A stretch of DNA of 19,947 bases from an uncultured Oribacterium sp. GTDB lineage: Bacteria; Bacillota; Clostridia; Lachnospirales; Lachnospiraceae. The position numbers were made by a program, and so were the translations under genes. Below, one piece after another: positions 1-7,470 of this stretch. How positions within the stretch are numbered: position 1 is the first letter of the stretch; each line of letters opens with the position of its first letter. Below the pieces are notes generated by a model. The model was not told the origin of the DNA and did not search any database. It saw only the letters and a list, made by a program, of their open reading frames with translations. The stretch spans positions 1-19,947 of the forward strand of contig CALAOB010000158.1 in the NCBI GenBank assembly GCA_937927445.1. The letters are read 5' to 3'.

Positions 1-496
1 GTCTTGGAAATATCCGTGGTAGATGCTTCCGCCAGCATGGTCAGCACAAGTTCCAAATCGGTCATGTTGTCCCGGAGATTTTCTTTCGTCAGACCTTTCA
101 GCCGTTTGTACTGCCCCGTGGTCATGCCAGACCATGCACGGGAGATTTCATCGGTCAGAATGGCGTACTCCCTGCCTTTTTGCACTCCGCGCTTCTTCCA
201 TTCATCTGTCAGTTCGTTGCGGATGCGGATTGCCAAAAGCCGCTGGTGAATCCATTCTTCGGAGTAGCCTTTCTTCAAATAGGTATCAAGCGCACGGTCA
301 ATAGCTTGCTCCGGGTCGATGGTTTCTTCGATGCGTTCCTTGCCCACCATTGCCAGCCATGCCTTAAACGGTTCAGCTTTCGGGGACGGGATGGACTGGA
401 TGATACGCAAAAGCTGTTCGGTGTTGGCGACATCTGTCTTGTACCGTTTTCCATCAGAGGACAACATTTTCAGTTGTACGATTTTTTCGTACAACT
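1..496 (-). pseudogene. BRO-N/antirepressor-type protein, C-terminal part, 5' end lost
   Basis: Read on the minus strand, this gives an open frame of about 165 residues running off the window's left edge. Recognisable stretches are QLKMLSSDGKRYKTDVANTE, IQSIPSPKAEPFKAWL, YSEEWIHQRLLAIRIRNEL and RAWSGMTTGQYK. These match the post-BRO-N region of a protein family common in Firmicutes conjugative elements and prophages (BRO family / phage antirepressor). The N-terminal DNA-binding BRO domain is missing. Going upstream, homology fades near position 490 and an in-frame TAG follows near 527-529, with no start codon between. The family is usually about 280 residues. It is therefore a truncated gene and cannot encode the normal protein. 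The family assignment is from memory of the conserved motifs. The abrupt loss of the 5' half could be a natural recombination scar or a contig join. Confidence 0.7.
472..496. repeat. Perfect 10-bp inverted repeat at the BRO breakpoint
   Basis: AGTTGTACGA at 472-481 and TCGTACAACT at 487-496 are perfect inverted copies separated by five T residues. The right part (on the minus strand) is the first residues before the recognisable BRO homology, so the palindrome sits where the gene is broken. It may mark a fold-back rearrangement, or be a binding site of the element that donated the fragment. Confidence 0.6.
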
Positions 497-530
497 CATG
501 TGCACCCCTCCCGGTGACAGGCCCCGCCTA

Positions 531-546
531 AACTCGCAAGCGAGTT
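531..546. terminator. Short hairpin downstream of pglZ
   Basis: AACTCGC (531-537) and GCGAGTT (540-546) form a perfect 7-bp stem with a 2-nt loop, 29 nt past the pglZ stop on the minus strand. Only a short TTT follows in the pglZ direction, so this is a weak intrinsic terminator at best. It could equally be the end sequence of a lost mobile element. Confidence 0.3.
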
Positions 547-574
547 ATAGACGAGGGCTTCCCATCTCATTTAA

Positions 575-3169
575 TCAACTGAAGAAGTCAAATTCATCCA
601 CCGCAAATGCGATGTCGATCTGAAACTCTTCCTTTTGTGGCATCTGCAGACCGCTTTCATCTGCAATGACCAGATAATAACTTGCGCGATTATCATATTT
701 CAGCGACTTCAGGTTAAAGCTGCAGCGGAAGGTGCGCTCCTGTCCGTTCTCACTGGTCTTGTCTGCGATGATCTTTGCGGTATCACTGATCTGCTTTCCG
801 TTGGAATCGACAAAATACAGCAGATAGTTTGCTGCACTTCGGTTGTCGCCTACCGCCTCCTTCTGATAGAAGTTCAGAGAGAAGATCATGTTACTGATCT
901 TCCGGCTTGCAGAGAGAAGACCGACTTCTACTGGTCGAGTGTCATACTTCGCCTTATTGCGCTGATAAGCCTTGGAATCGTTCCGCAGATAATGGTACTC
1001 GATGATCGGAACCACCATCTCCTGAAGGCTGATACCTCCATGCACGAAATTCAGGCCGCCACCCTTTTTCTTGATACGCACACTCGCGCGTGGCGCAAAT
1101 GCATCATAGCGGCCATCCATAAACTTCACCGGAAGCAGATAATCCGGCGTTGCACCCTTCCGGGTGATCAGATAGCGACGATCGATCTCCACATCCTGCT
1201 CACTCGGTGTGGTCTTATCTACCTTGGCATCCTCCGACAGCGGACTGTAGGTATAAAGGAATCCGTGATCCGCCGTAATATACACTCGCGTACCACTGAA
1301 CTCATTTCGGATGATTCGTACGATGTTTTTGATTTCCTCGATCGCATCATCACACGCCGGGAACACCATGCTGTCCGAAGTATGGCTGGCTTCATCCACC
1401 TTATCATGATAGATATAGACCACATCCATCCCCTTTACGAGGGCACTTCTCTCTGCACGCTTCATCGGCGCGATATCCGTATATTTCAGCGCAACGCTGT
1501 TTCTGTTCGCCGTTTTCAGAACCTTATCCCGATTTCCCGCTTCCGTGGACATGCCGTCCGCAAGGATCTGTAATCCACCACTGCTTCGCTCTTCTACCGT
1601 CAATTCTTTATGCGGAAGCAGTGCTGCCATTCCGAACTTTGTGACCGTCGGGAAAATGCCGGCACAGGCACGAAGTGCCACCTTGCTCTGCGTTTCCCGG
1701 CGAAGCTGTTCCGCCAGCGACGCGGCCACTTCATAGCGGAAGGCATCGGAAATGATAACAAATATACGGTTATCCTCGTTCTTGATCTGCCCATAGAAAT
1801 CCACCTGCTGAGGTACTTCCAGAACGCGTCCGTACTGCGCAAGTTCATCTGCACAGGCATCCGACCAGTTGTTGCCAAGCTCGCCCAGGAACCAGTGGGT
1901 ATAAAGCCCCTCTACCTTATCCGTCACCTGCTTGAAAAGGTCATCCAGATGGTCATTACCCACCGTGAGGCTCTTTCCAAACGCCAGATGGTACTGACGG
2001 TAATAGGTATCCATGTGATAGTAATCTTCGGTATATTCCTTCCAGACCTTTCTCGCCTCTACCGTATGGAATCCGGCAGAATGCTCCAGGAAGAACGCCT
2101 GCATCTTCGCCACCTGAAGGATGCCCTCGTAGTAGCACTTCACTTCATCATACCAGGCTAAGGTTCTGCGCTTTTCCACCGTACTCGTAATCACATCCAC
2201 GTTGATAATGTGATTACTGATTTCCGTCATGAGCTGCGTCAGGATGCATTCATTGACGCAAGGAAATACTTCCGTGCGCACTAAATCTTCCATCGGAATC
2301 TGCTGGAAACGTTTTCTCAGGTTCAGCTCCTCTTCTACGTTTCGCAGGATTTCGGTGAGTTCCGGCTTCTCCTCTTCCGCGATCCACTCGGATACAAAGT
2401 CATAGCACCATGCCTGATGCGGCGTGGAGATAAAGCTGTCCAGCCCTGCCAGATATTCTATGCGAAGCGTTCTGGTGGTCGCGGTGAGCAGAATATGGGT
2501 GATCATCCGCTCGATCGAAGCATCATCTCCCTCGCTATATCCGCTTGCCTGCTTCACCAGTGCCCAGAACGGTTCCTCGGCCCCATAGCTTATGAGACTC
2601 TGAAACACTTTGTTTGATTCCATATCGGTGCCACCGCGGATGACCGCCTGGACAATGCTGCCGGGCTGCATGTCGGTGGCTCCGCAGATCGCTGCCATGA
2701 CTGCAAGATGCATCTGCGACGCTGTCGTGATGCCTTTATTCAGCTTCGTAAAGGCAGCTCTTCTCGGCTGCGCTCCGAAGAACTTCTTATAGACCTTCAT
2801 GAGTCTTCGGAAGTCCGGTGTCGCTGGAAGATCCATTTCATTCATCCAAATCGAAATCAGATCCGCTCGGAACTCCTCGCTGTACAGCTCGATATTTAAA
2901 AGCCAGTCATCTTCCAGCGACTCATACGTGATCGGACTATACACCAGATAGTTGCTGGTGGTATCATCCACATTCAACAGCTGCTTGGCTGCAAAGTTGT
3001 TGGTGCCCGTAAGCACCAGCAGCTTTGCATTTGCGATCTCTATGTCCTCCAGCTTATCCTCGAACTCCCGATCCTCGTCATACCAGAAGATGATACGGCG
3101 CTTATAAAACTCCGGCAGCGGTGCAGCAAATCTGCGGTTTAAATCCTGTATTACTTTGTCTGTATCCAT
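575..3169 (-). CDS. pglZ: BREX type 1 alkaline-phosphatase-fold protein PglZ (type A)
   Basis: The 864-residue protein has the normal length for PglZ of BREX-1. The PglZ phosphatase-fold core lies at about residues 468-640. It shows VIISDAFRYEVA (471-482, metal-binding Asp474 by family analogy), YHDKVDEASHTSDS (587-600) and ITADHGFLYT (631-640, Asp-His pair). The long N-terminal part (1-460) is the helical BREX-type region, and about 200 residues of C-terminal extension follow. BREX blocks phage replication and marks host DNA through the PglX methylase. PglZ is an essential partner with metal-dependent nuclease/phosphatase-like folding. It begins 6 nt after the upstream AlbA_2 gene, as expected for one operon. 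The usual downstream brxL is missing, because a foreign fragment starts right after the stop. With pglX also broken, the intact PglZ is probably an orphan component. Confidence 0.9.
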   Translation of the reverse strand: MDTDKVIQDLNRRFAAPLPEFYKRRIIFWYDEDREFEDKLEDIEIANAKLLVLTGTNNFAAKQLLNVDDTTSNYLVYSPITYESLEDDWLLNIELYSEEFRADLISIWMNEMDLPATPDFRRLMKVYKKFFGAQPRRAAFTKLNKGITTASQMHLAVMAAICGATDMQPGSIVQAVIRGGTDMESNKVFQSLISYGAEEPFWALVKQASGYSEGDDASIERMITHILLTATTRTLRIEYLAGLDSFISTPHQAWCYDFVSEWIAEEEKPELTEILRNVEEELNLRKRFQQIPMEDLVRTEVFPCVNECILTQLMTEISNHIINVDVITSTVEKRRTLAWYDEVKCYYEGILQVAKMQAFFLEHSAGFHTVEARKVWKEYTEDYYHMDTYYRQYHLAFGKSLTVGNDHLDDLFKQVTDKVEGLYTHWFLGELGNNWSDACADELAQYGRVLEVPQQVDFYGQIKNEDNRIFVIISDAFRYEVAASLAEQLRRETQSKVALRACAGIFPTVTKFGMAALLPHKELTVEERSSGGLQILADGMSTEAGNRDKVLKTANRNSVALKYTDIAPMKRAERSALVKGMDVVYIYHDKVDEASHTSDSMVFPACDDAIEEIKNIVRIIRNEFSGTRVYITADHGFLYTYSPLSEDAKVDKTTPSEQDVEIDRRYLITRKGATPDYLLPVKFMDGRYDAFAPRASVRIKKKGGGLNFVHGGISLQEMVVPIIEYHYLRNDSKAYQRNKAKYDTRPVEVGLLSASRKISNMIFSLNFYQKEAVGDNRSAANYLLYFVDSNGKQISDTAKIIADKTSENGQERTFRCSFNLKSLKYDNRASYYLVIADESGLQMPQKEEFQIDIAFAVDEFDFFS

Positions 3170-3175
3170 GCTGCA

Positions 3176-4741
3176 TTATTTTCCTTCCGTATTTTTTACA
3201 TAAGTCGTGCTTCTAGCCGCACCTTCTTTTCTCAAATAGCCATCCTTAACCATATTGGACAAAATCACTCTGGCTCTACGCTGCTTAACATCTAAAAGCT
3301 CTACCGTTTCAATAGTACTGATAGCGCCATTTTCTGATACATATTTATAAATACGCTGCTCCTGTTCATTATCGGGCGTTTTTTCATCAGTATCCGGCAC
3401 TATTTTGGCACTATTCGGCATTCCTTCGCGAGTATCCGGCACTTTTTCATTAGTATCCGGCACTATTTCAGCACTATCCGGCATTTCTTCACGAGTATCC
3501 GGCACTGCCCCGGCATTATCCGGCACTTTTATGGCGTCATTAAGCTCATTCGGATCAATTGTCTTAACTTGTCCTCGATAAATATTGATACGCAAATCAA
3601 CTTCGCCGCCAATAAACTCCGGCTCCCGCAATCCGGCCGCTTTTACTTTATCGATGATTCTCGGAATACCGCTTCCCCAATGCTCGATCAGATTCATGTA
3701 AGAAAACGCATAGGCCAGCGCTTCATTTCGTATTTTGGAATACCCTTCCTTCATACGTTCTATGGTCTGCCCCATAGGCAGCTTTCCTGGAGAAGTAATT
3801 TCCAGACGATTGTCATATACGGCGACCTGTATCGTACCATGATCCAGATAACTTCGATGGACCATGGCGTTAATAATCAACTCACGGATGGCATCCGGCG
3901 GAATCTCATAAATATCCTGCCGATAAATCCCCACGATGGTAGCACCCAGATGAATGTTTCTCAGAACAAACTGAAATGCTTCGTCTATCTGTTCCCAAAG
4001 CGGTCCGGTATATTCTCTACGGTCAACAAATACTGCTTTCGTTGTCCCTTTAAACACGCCACATTGTGTTGCAACATGAAGTCCTCCGTTGCCAGTCAAA
4101 ATAGCAAAAGCATTGGATGGATAGTCTTTTCCGTCCCGCTCAATCAAAATGCCCCATGATCGCAGCTGCTGTCTGCCGACATCCTTAATGGCCGCCTTTT
4201 GCTCATCGCTGCGCGCATTTCTTATGGCCTGCTCCTTCATAGCATGACAAAGATCGTCAATCTGCTCATCCGTAATCGCCAGGCCGGTACACAAAACCTG
4301 ATCAAAATGGCGGTTACTGCCCTCAAACATGAGCTCCTTGATCATGTATTCATCGGCGAGACGAGTGGTGCCCGCAACACGGACATATACGCCACCTTCC
4401 TTGCCCAGAGCTTTGATATAGTACGGGCGCTGTCGCCCCTCAGAAACCTCCACAACAATCACGGTCTTCCCATCGATCGTCTGCGCCGTAATATCCGGGA
4501 TAATGGCGGGCTCACAGCTGTCCGATACCGCATTGGCGATAGCATCCATTTCCTTGAACACATCGTCCTCGCCAAGACCGACAACCTCCCTGGTCCTATC
4601 GGCAACTCCGAAGATGATCTTTCCGCCGGTTCCGTTTGCAAAGGCAACCACAGATTTCATATATTTGATACTTCTCTCCGGCAGGCTTTCCTTGAACTCC
4701 ACGTTCTTAGACTCTCCTGCAAGAATCTCTTCCATGATCAT
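3176..4741 (-). CDS. AlbA_2-domain ATP-binding protein with C-terminal HATPase-like domain and winged helix
   Basis: The 521-residue protein has an N-terminal AlbA_2 (Schlafen-like) domain: ESKNVEFKESL at 10-20 and FANGTGGKIIFGVAD at 34-48. The central region includes REYTGPLWEQIDEAFQFV (242-259) and AIRELIINAMVHRSY (284-298). It continues into the divergent HATPase_c_4-type segment with NRLEITSPGKLP (311-322) and LIEHWGSGIPRI (351-362). Residues 405-460 are eight degenerate heptads of the form xVPDxxE, followed by a probable winged-helix domain (461-521, TVELLDVKQRRARVILSNM in the middle). Genes of this family often sit inside BREX operons between pglX and pglZ, exactly as here. Their role there is not settled, though a regulatory or nucleic-acid-sensing role is a fair guess. 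The start was chosen because GAGGTG lies 5 nt upstream of the first ATG. A second ATG two codons later is possible. Confidence 0.82.
   Translation of the reverse strand: MIMEEILAGESKNVEFKESLPERSIKYMKSVVAFANGTGGKIIFGVADRTREVVGLGEDDVFKEMDAIANAVSDSCEPAIIPDITAQTIDGKTVIVVEVSEGRQRPYYIKALGKEGGVYVRVAGTTRLADEYMIKELMFEGSNRHFDQVLCTGLAITDEQIDDLCHAMKEQAIRNARSDEQKAAIKDVGRQQLRSWGILIERDGKDYPSNAFAILTGNGGLHVATQCGVFKGTTKAVFVDRREYTGPLWEQIDEAFQFVLRNIHLGATIVGIYRQDIYEIPPDAIRELIINAMVHRSYLDHGTIQVAVYDNRLEITSPGKLPMGQTIERMKEGYSKIRNEALAYAFSYMNLIEHWGSGIPRIIDKVKAAGLREPEFIGGEVDLRINIYRGQVKTIDPNELNDAIKVPDNAGAVPDTREEMPDSAEIVPDTNEKVPDTREGMPNSAKIVPDTDEKTPDNEQEQRIYKYVSENGAISTIETVELLDVKQRRARVILSNMVKDGYLRKEGAARSTTYVKNTEGK
3362..3529 (-). 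repeat. Eight 21-nt tandem repeats encoding xVPDxxE heptads
   Basis: Codons 405-460 of the ATP-binding protein read as eight 7-residue units: KVPDNAG, AVPDTRE, EMPDSAE, IVPDTNE, KVPDTRE, GMPNSAK, IVPDTDE, KTPDNEQ. Units 2-4 and 5-7 look like a duplicated 63-nt block, so the array probably grew by slippage. It forms an acidic, proline-rich linker between the ATP-binding part and the C-terminal winged helix. Confidence 0.85.
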
Positions 4742-4807
4742 ACTGACACCTCGCTTTCTATTTCCTTTTCTTCGTCATTACCGCCATGATCACCGCCATT
4801 ATTACCG

Positions 4808-4987
4808 TCACTTGATCTTCGCCAGCACGTCCTGGAACTTGGCATAGTTCACTTTCAACCCATCATCGAGGTCGATGGAAATCATCTGGTCGGCGAGGTG
4901 ATAGATCTTCTCTTCGTACGCATGAATTTCCGCCGCCTGGTTGTTCAGCTCCTTCAGCAGCTTCGTCAGCTTCACGCGTTCGCTCGT
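4808..4987 (-). pseudogene. pglX: pglX 3' remnant (BREX type 1 adenine-specific DNA methylase)
   Basis: The minus strand between an in-frame TAG (4988-4990) and a TGA (4808-4810) encodes 59 residues. They include LLKELNNQAAEIHAYEEK, IYHLADQMISIDLDDG and KVNYAKFQDVLAKIK. I recognise these as the conserved C-terminal tail of BREX-1 PglX, the roughly 1,200-residue methyltransferase that modifies host DNA. Nothing of the methylase domain is present. The fragment starts where the third gene of the neighbouring small operon is cut, so a deletion appears to have joined the two. It precedes the AlbA_2 gene by 66 nt, the position expected for pglX. Being only a tail, it has no methylase function. Confidence 0.8.
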
Positions 4988-5058
4988 CTATTCGGTAAAG
5001 AATATCGAAAAAGCCTTGATAAGTCATCTTCCAGCTTATCTTCAAACAGATAAATCAC
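4972..5058 (-). pseudogene. Third gene of the small operon, truncated after about 24-28 codons
   Basis: A GTG start at 5058 overlaps the TGA of the preceding gene (GTGA). GGAGGT lies 6 nt upstream, so coupling is convincing. The reading is (M)IYLFEDKLEDDLSRLFRYSL..., and it ends at a TGA at 4972-4974 after passing into sequence that, in another frame, encodes the pglX tail. The breakpoint is therefore near 4985-4990. The native gene was presumably much longer. I do not recognise the family from 24 residues. The opening YLFED followed by an acidic stretch suggests an alpha/beta domain start, but this is a guess. Confidence 0.6.
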
Positions 5059-5432
5059 AGGGATACCTCCAGTTTATTCTTTTGAAGGGTCACAAAGCAG
5101 GTATCATTGAAATCGCAGAAGTTTCTTTCTGTCTTATAATCTACGAGCGTAATACAGTTACTATGCTTTAATGCTTCTAATTTTTCTGCCTCATGATCAT
5201 ATAGATCAAAGCGATCTAAAATTAAGAGCTGTGGCTTGCCGGCAATGATCTTTTCGAGATCCAGCCCCATCAGCATATCATGGTATGTAATCGCGATTTT
5301 GTCCTTTTCTCCGATGGATTTCACCATTTTCACAAGCAGGGTTTTTCCTGTAGCGGAATCCGGATGAAAGTTATAAAGCCCTGGTTCCAAGTCGATATTT
5401 ACTTTACGATTCATCGCCACAAACTCAATCAT
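5055..5432 (-). CDS. Small P-loop-like protein, unknown function
   Basis: The 125-residue protein starts at an ATG overlapping the upstream stop (ATGA, 5429-5432). It contains PDSATGKTLLVKM (residues 24-36), which reads as a Walker A loop lacking the first glycine. It also contains KPQLLILDRFDLYDHEAEKLEAL (about 66-88), which resembles a hydrophobic strand ending in Walker B Asp. ITLVDYK follows as a further strand. At this length it would be a minimal ATPase-like fold, without the signature and lid regions of ABC or AAA proteins. It lies in the middle of a three-gene overlapping operon (DUF4869-like protein, this gene, truncated third gene) beside BREX genes, so a defence role is plausible but unproven. 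I do not recognise a named family. Confidence 0.6.
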   Translation of the reverse strand: MIEFVAMNRKVNIDLEPGLYNFHPDSATGKTLLVKMVKSIGEKDKIAITYHDMLMGLDLEKIIAGKPQLLILDRFDLYDHEAEKLEALKHSNCITLVDYKTERNFCDFNDTCFVTLQKNKLEVSL

Positions 5433-5848
5433 AGTACATCCTCGTTAAAACGTTCCAATGTAAATAGCTTCCCTGCGTATTCAATCGGAGATTTTCGTGT
5501 ATGTCTGTCTACGACAGTTACGCCGAAGTCATGAAGCAACACCTTTCCTTCTTCGCAGTAATTAAAAATCGCATCTCGCGCATTTAAACCGCATTCCTGT
5601 AAATCGATCATCTGATCCGGCATGAGTGCTACACAAATCGCAGCCTTGCAGCCGGTACTTAATTCTGAAAGATACAAACGTACACCAAAGCGGTCTTCAA
5701 ACGTAGATTCATCGATCATATTTCCAGCATCCACGGCCTTAATGATATTTTTTACAGCATCGTTCACCACGATTTCGAGCTTCGAGAAAGCTGCATCGAT
5801 ATCCACGATGTCAGCACGACAATTCTCAGCATCAAATACTTGTAGCAT
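5429..5848 (-). CDS. DUF4869-like small protein, unknown function
   Basis: The 139-residue protein has a promising RBS (AGAGG) upstream of ATG at 5848. The central part, FGVRLYLSELSTGCKAAICVALMPD followed by ECGLNARDAIFNY, resembles DUF4869. In that family an LSGGVKT motif is followed by NASxCGxNCAKWIL. Here the glycine-rich LSTGCKA and a single cysteine (ECGLNA) take those places. The match is by eye and moderate. No signal peptide or membrane segment is seen. It is the first gene of a tight operon: the stop overlaps the next start by 4 nt. No convincing promoter hexamers are visible in the 146 bp upstream. Function is unknown. Position next to BREX remnants suggests a defence-island gene. 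Confidence 0.6.
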   Translation of the reverse strand: MLQVFDAENCRADIVDIDAAFSKLEIVVNDAVKNIIKAVDAGNMIDESTFEDRFGVRLYLSELSTGCKAAICVALMPDQMIDLQECGLNARDAIFNYCEEGKVLLHDFGVTVVDRHTRKSPIEYAGKLFTLERFNEDVL

Positions 5849-5994
5849 ACAAACCTCTTTTGGATTCTTATCTCCATCCTTATAAACGCTTCTATGGTAT
5901 CACATTTTATTTATTTCTGACATAGACGCTAATTCCCTGTGATCCCAACGTACCATCATCCTTATTTGTGTTTACTGATTCCGGGGGGAGTGCC

Positions 5995-6498
5995 TCATCC
6001 TGTAATCTTTCTCCGAAGGTCATTCAGATCTGCCTCGTCCGGATGTGAAAGTGCTCGATCGAAGTTCGCGATCAGCGCATCCAGATTCGGCTTTGCATCC
6101 GGCATTTCCTTCATCTTCACATAGCGGTCCCGTACAGACTGCGGCATTTTACCCTGGCACATGTACTCTCCGACGACGGTGTTACTTCCATCGATGGCGG
6201 CATGTACATTGGCAAGAATCTTCTGATAGTACGCTTCGCTCCCACCGAAGCCCGCGGTCCCAAACAGAAAAATTTTTTTATTTCGAAGCTTTCTAAGAAG
6301 CTCTAAGCACGCCTTATCCGCCGTTCCCTTATCCGTCCAGAAGCCCACATAGACCAATTCTGCATTCGTTTCTGCAGATTTCGCTTCGCCGAAAAAATCA
6401 CACAGCGTTGTCGGCAGTGCCTCATGGATCGTATCCGCCAGTTTTCTTGTATTACCTGTTAAACTACTAAAAATAATAGCATATCTTTCTTCACTCAT
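5995..6498 (-). CDS. Flavodoxin family protein (BilS-like)
   Basis: This 167-residue protein has the FMN phosphate-binding loop SSLTGNTRKLA near the N-terminus (about 10-20). YVGFWTDKGTAD follows, then the second FMN loop with FLFGTAGFGGSEAYYQKIL. These motifs fit the flavodoxin/BilS group, small FMN electron carriers of anaerobic Firmicutes. Some of them accompany bilirubin reductase. I favour the ATG at 6498, because AGGAG lies 6 nt upstream. A GTG 18 nt earlier (6516) is in frame but has no such signal. The neighbouring XRE gene ends 72 nt upstream on the same strand. No bilR or other redox partner is visible nearby, so the partner is unknown. Confidence 0.8.
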   Translation of the reverse strand: MSEERYAIIFSSLTGNTRKLADTIHEALPTTLCDFFGEAKSAETNAELVYVGFWTDKGTADKACLELLRKLRNKKIFLFGTAGFGGSEAYYQKILANVHAAIDGSNTVVGEYMCQGKMPQSVRDRYVKMKEMPDAKPNLDALIANFDRALSHPDEADLNDLRRKITG

Positions 6499-6570
6499 CG
6501 TCCTCTCCTCTTCCACCGCCGGTTACAGCGTAAGCTCTTTTTCATGTATCTGAAATCTGATTTTTTCCAT

Positions 6571-6765
6571 TCACGCCTCCCAGAACAGTTCATCCAGTGT
6601 CCGGTTCAGTGCCTTGCAGATCGCGATACAGAGTCGGATCGTCGGGTTATAATCGCCCTTTTCGATGGCGTTAATGGTCTGTCGCGATACACCGACGAGA
6701 TCTGCCAGCTGCTGCTGAGACAGGTCCAGCGCCGCTCGTGCCGATTTCATCTTCAGATTCTTCAT
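6571..6765 (-). CDS. XRE-family helix-turn-helix regulator
   Basis: The 64-residue protein is essentially one HTH_3 domain: LSQQQLADLVGVSRQT (14-29), then INAIEKGDYNPTIRLCIAICKALNRTLDELF. Its start ATG overlaps the stop of the membrane-protein gene by 4 nt (6762-6765), so the two are translationally coupled. This pair (multi-TM protein with a DERQ-containing N-terminal region plus a short XRE protein) is a common two-gene cassette in Firmicutes. The regulator probably represses its own promoter, where a 20-bp palindrome sits near the likely transcription start. No effector domain is present. Confidence 0.88.
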   Translation of the reverse strand: MKNLKMKSARAALDLSQQQLADLVGVSRQTINAIEKGDYNPTIRLCIAICKALNRTLDELFWEA

Positions 6766-7283
6766 TCCGCCGAACCTCCCCGTCTATCCACCCACGCTTT
6801 CAGTAGCAGATTCACGATGATCAGCGCAAAGAACACGAAGATCAGCAGGCAGATGCCGCCATCCCAGGTGAGGACGCCATGCACGATCACGTCGCCAGCA
6901 TTGGCATGCTCCCGGAAACCCAGGTACTGCATCGCCATCACCGCCACCATGAGCACGATCGCGGCGTATGAGCCAGATGCCTGCCGGATGCCCCAGTATG
7001 CATCCTTCCAAATGTCATAGAGGATTACCACCAGACATCCCACCATAAGGCAGGCCATCATGAGAAGTGAAAATTCGATCGGCAGTGCACCGACGCACTC
7101 CTCCCACAGCACCACAGCCGCAAGCGAGAAGGCCAATGTCAAAAAGCCGTAACGAAATGCTCTCCCTCGAATCAGCTCCTGCCGCTCATCATAGCCACTG
7201 TAATCCTTATCCTTCTTAAACATGATGATCTTGAATATCTGAACCGCGATAAATGCAGCCGTAAATGAGAAAATCTCTGACAT
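6762..7283 (-). CDS. Multi-pass membrane protein paired with XRE regulator
   Basis: The 173-residue protein has about five hydrophobic segments: residues ~5-20, ~47-60, ~70-88, ~105-120 and ~142-163. Between the first two lies KKDKDYSGYDERQELIRGRAFRYGF. The YDERQ...RGxAF pattern is typical of small DUF2178/DUF3796-type membrane proteins co-transcribed with HTH repressors. AAGGAGG lies 9 nt before the ATG. The function of the family is not established. The layout suggests a membrane protein whose level is set by the adjacent repressor. It follows a strong promoter and is the first gene of the pair. Confidence 0.7.
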   Translation of the reverse strand: MSEIFSFTAAFIAVQIFKIIMFKKDKDYSGYDERQELIRGRAFRYGFLTLAFSLAAVVLWEECVGALPIEFSLLMMACLMVGCLVVILYDIWKDAYWGIRQASGSYAAIVLMVAVMAMQYLGFREHANAGDVIVHGVLTWDGGICLLIFVFFALIIVNLLLKAWVDRRGGSAE

Positions 7284-7307
7284 ATCCGTCGTCCTCCTTC
7301 TGACATA

Positions 7308-7327
7308 ATGTAAATTATATCTTACAT
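7308..7327. promoter_or_regulatory. Palindromic operator candidate for the XRE regulator
   Basis: ATGTAA (7308-7313) and TTACAT (7322-7327) are perfect inverted arms with an 8-nt AT-rich spacer. The site lies just downstream of the -10 box on the minus strand and upstream of the membrane-protein RBS. A further half-site-like TGTAA occurs upstream of the -35. The placement suits repression by the 64-residue XRE protein. Confidence 0.5.
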
Positions 7328-7331
7328 TCGC

Positions 7332-7361
7332 AGTATATAATAGAGCATGTCATTATGTCAA
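7332..7361 (-). promoter_or_regulatory. Sigma-A-type promoter of the membrane protein/XRE operon
   Basis: On the minus strand, TTGACA (7361-7356) is followed after 18 nt by TATACT (7337-7332). This is one of the best promoter matches in the window. The first gene starts at 7283. Confidence 0.7.
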
Positions 7362-7470
7362 GAATATTTTACATTTTAGAGCATCCGGTTATCCATATTT
7401 TATCCATTTAATGATGCTTTCAAACGGATCCAGACAGTGGCGGGTTATGAAGGGGTACTCATATCTTACC

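Noticed and set aside
635..1573. Long plus-strand open frame opposite pglZ (312 codons)
   Set aside because: It lies antisense to a well-supported PglZ gene, has no family motif, and its composition is that of a reverse-complement shadow.
3362..3529. Possible CRISPR array because of short repeats
   Set aside because: The 21-nt units are contiguous without spacers and keep the reading frame of a protein linker.
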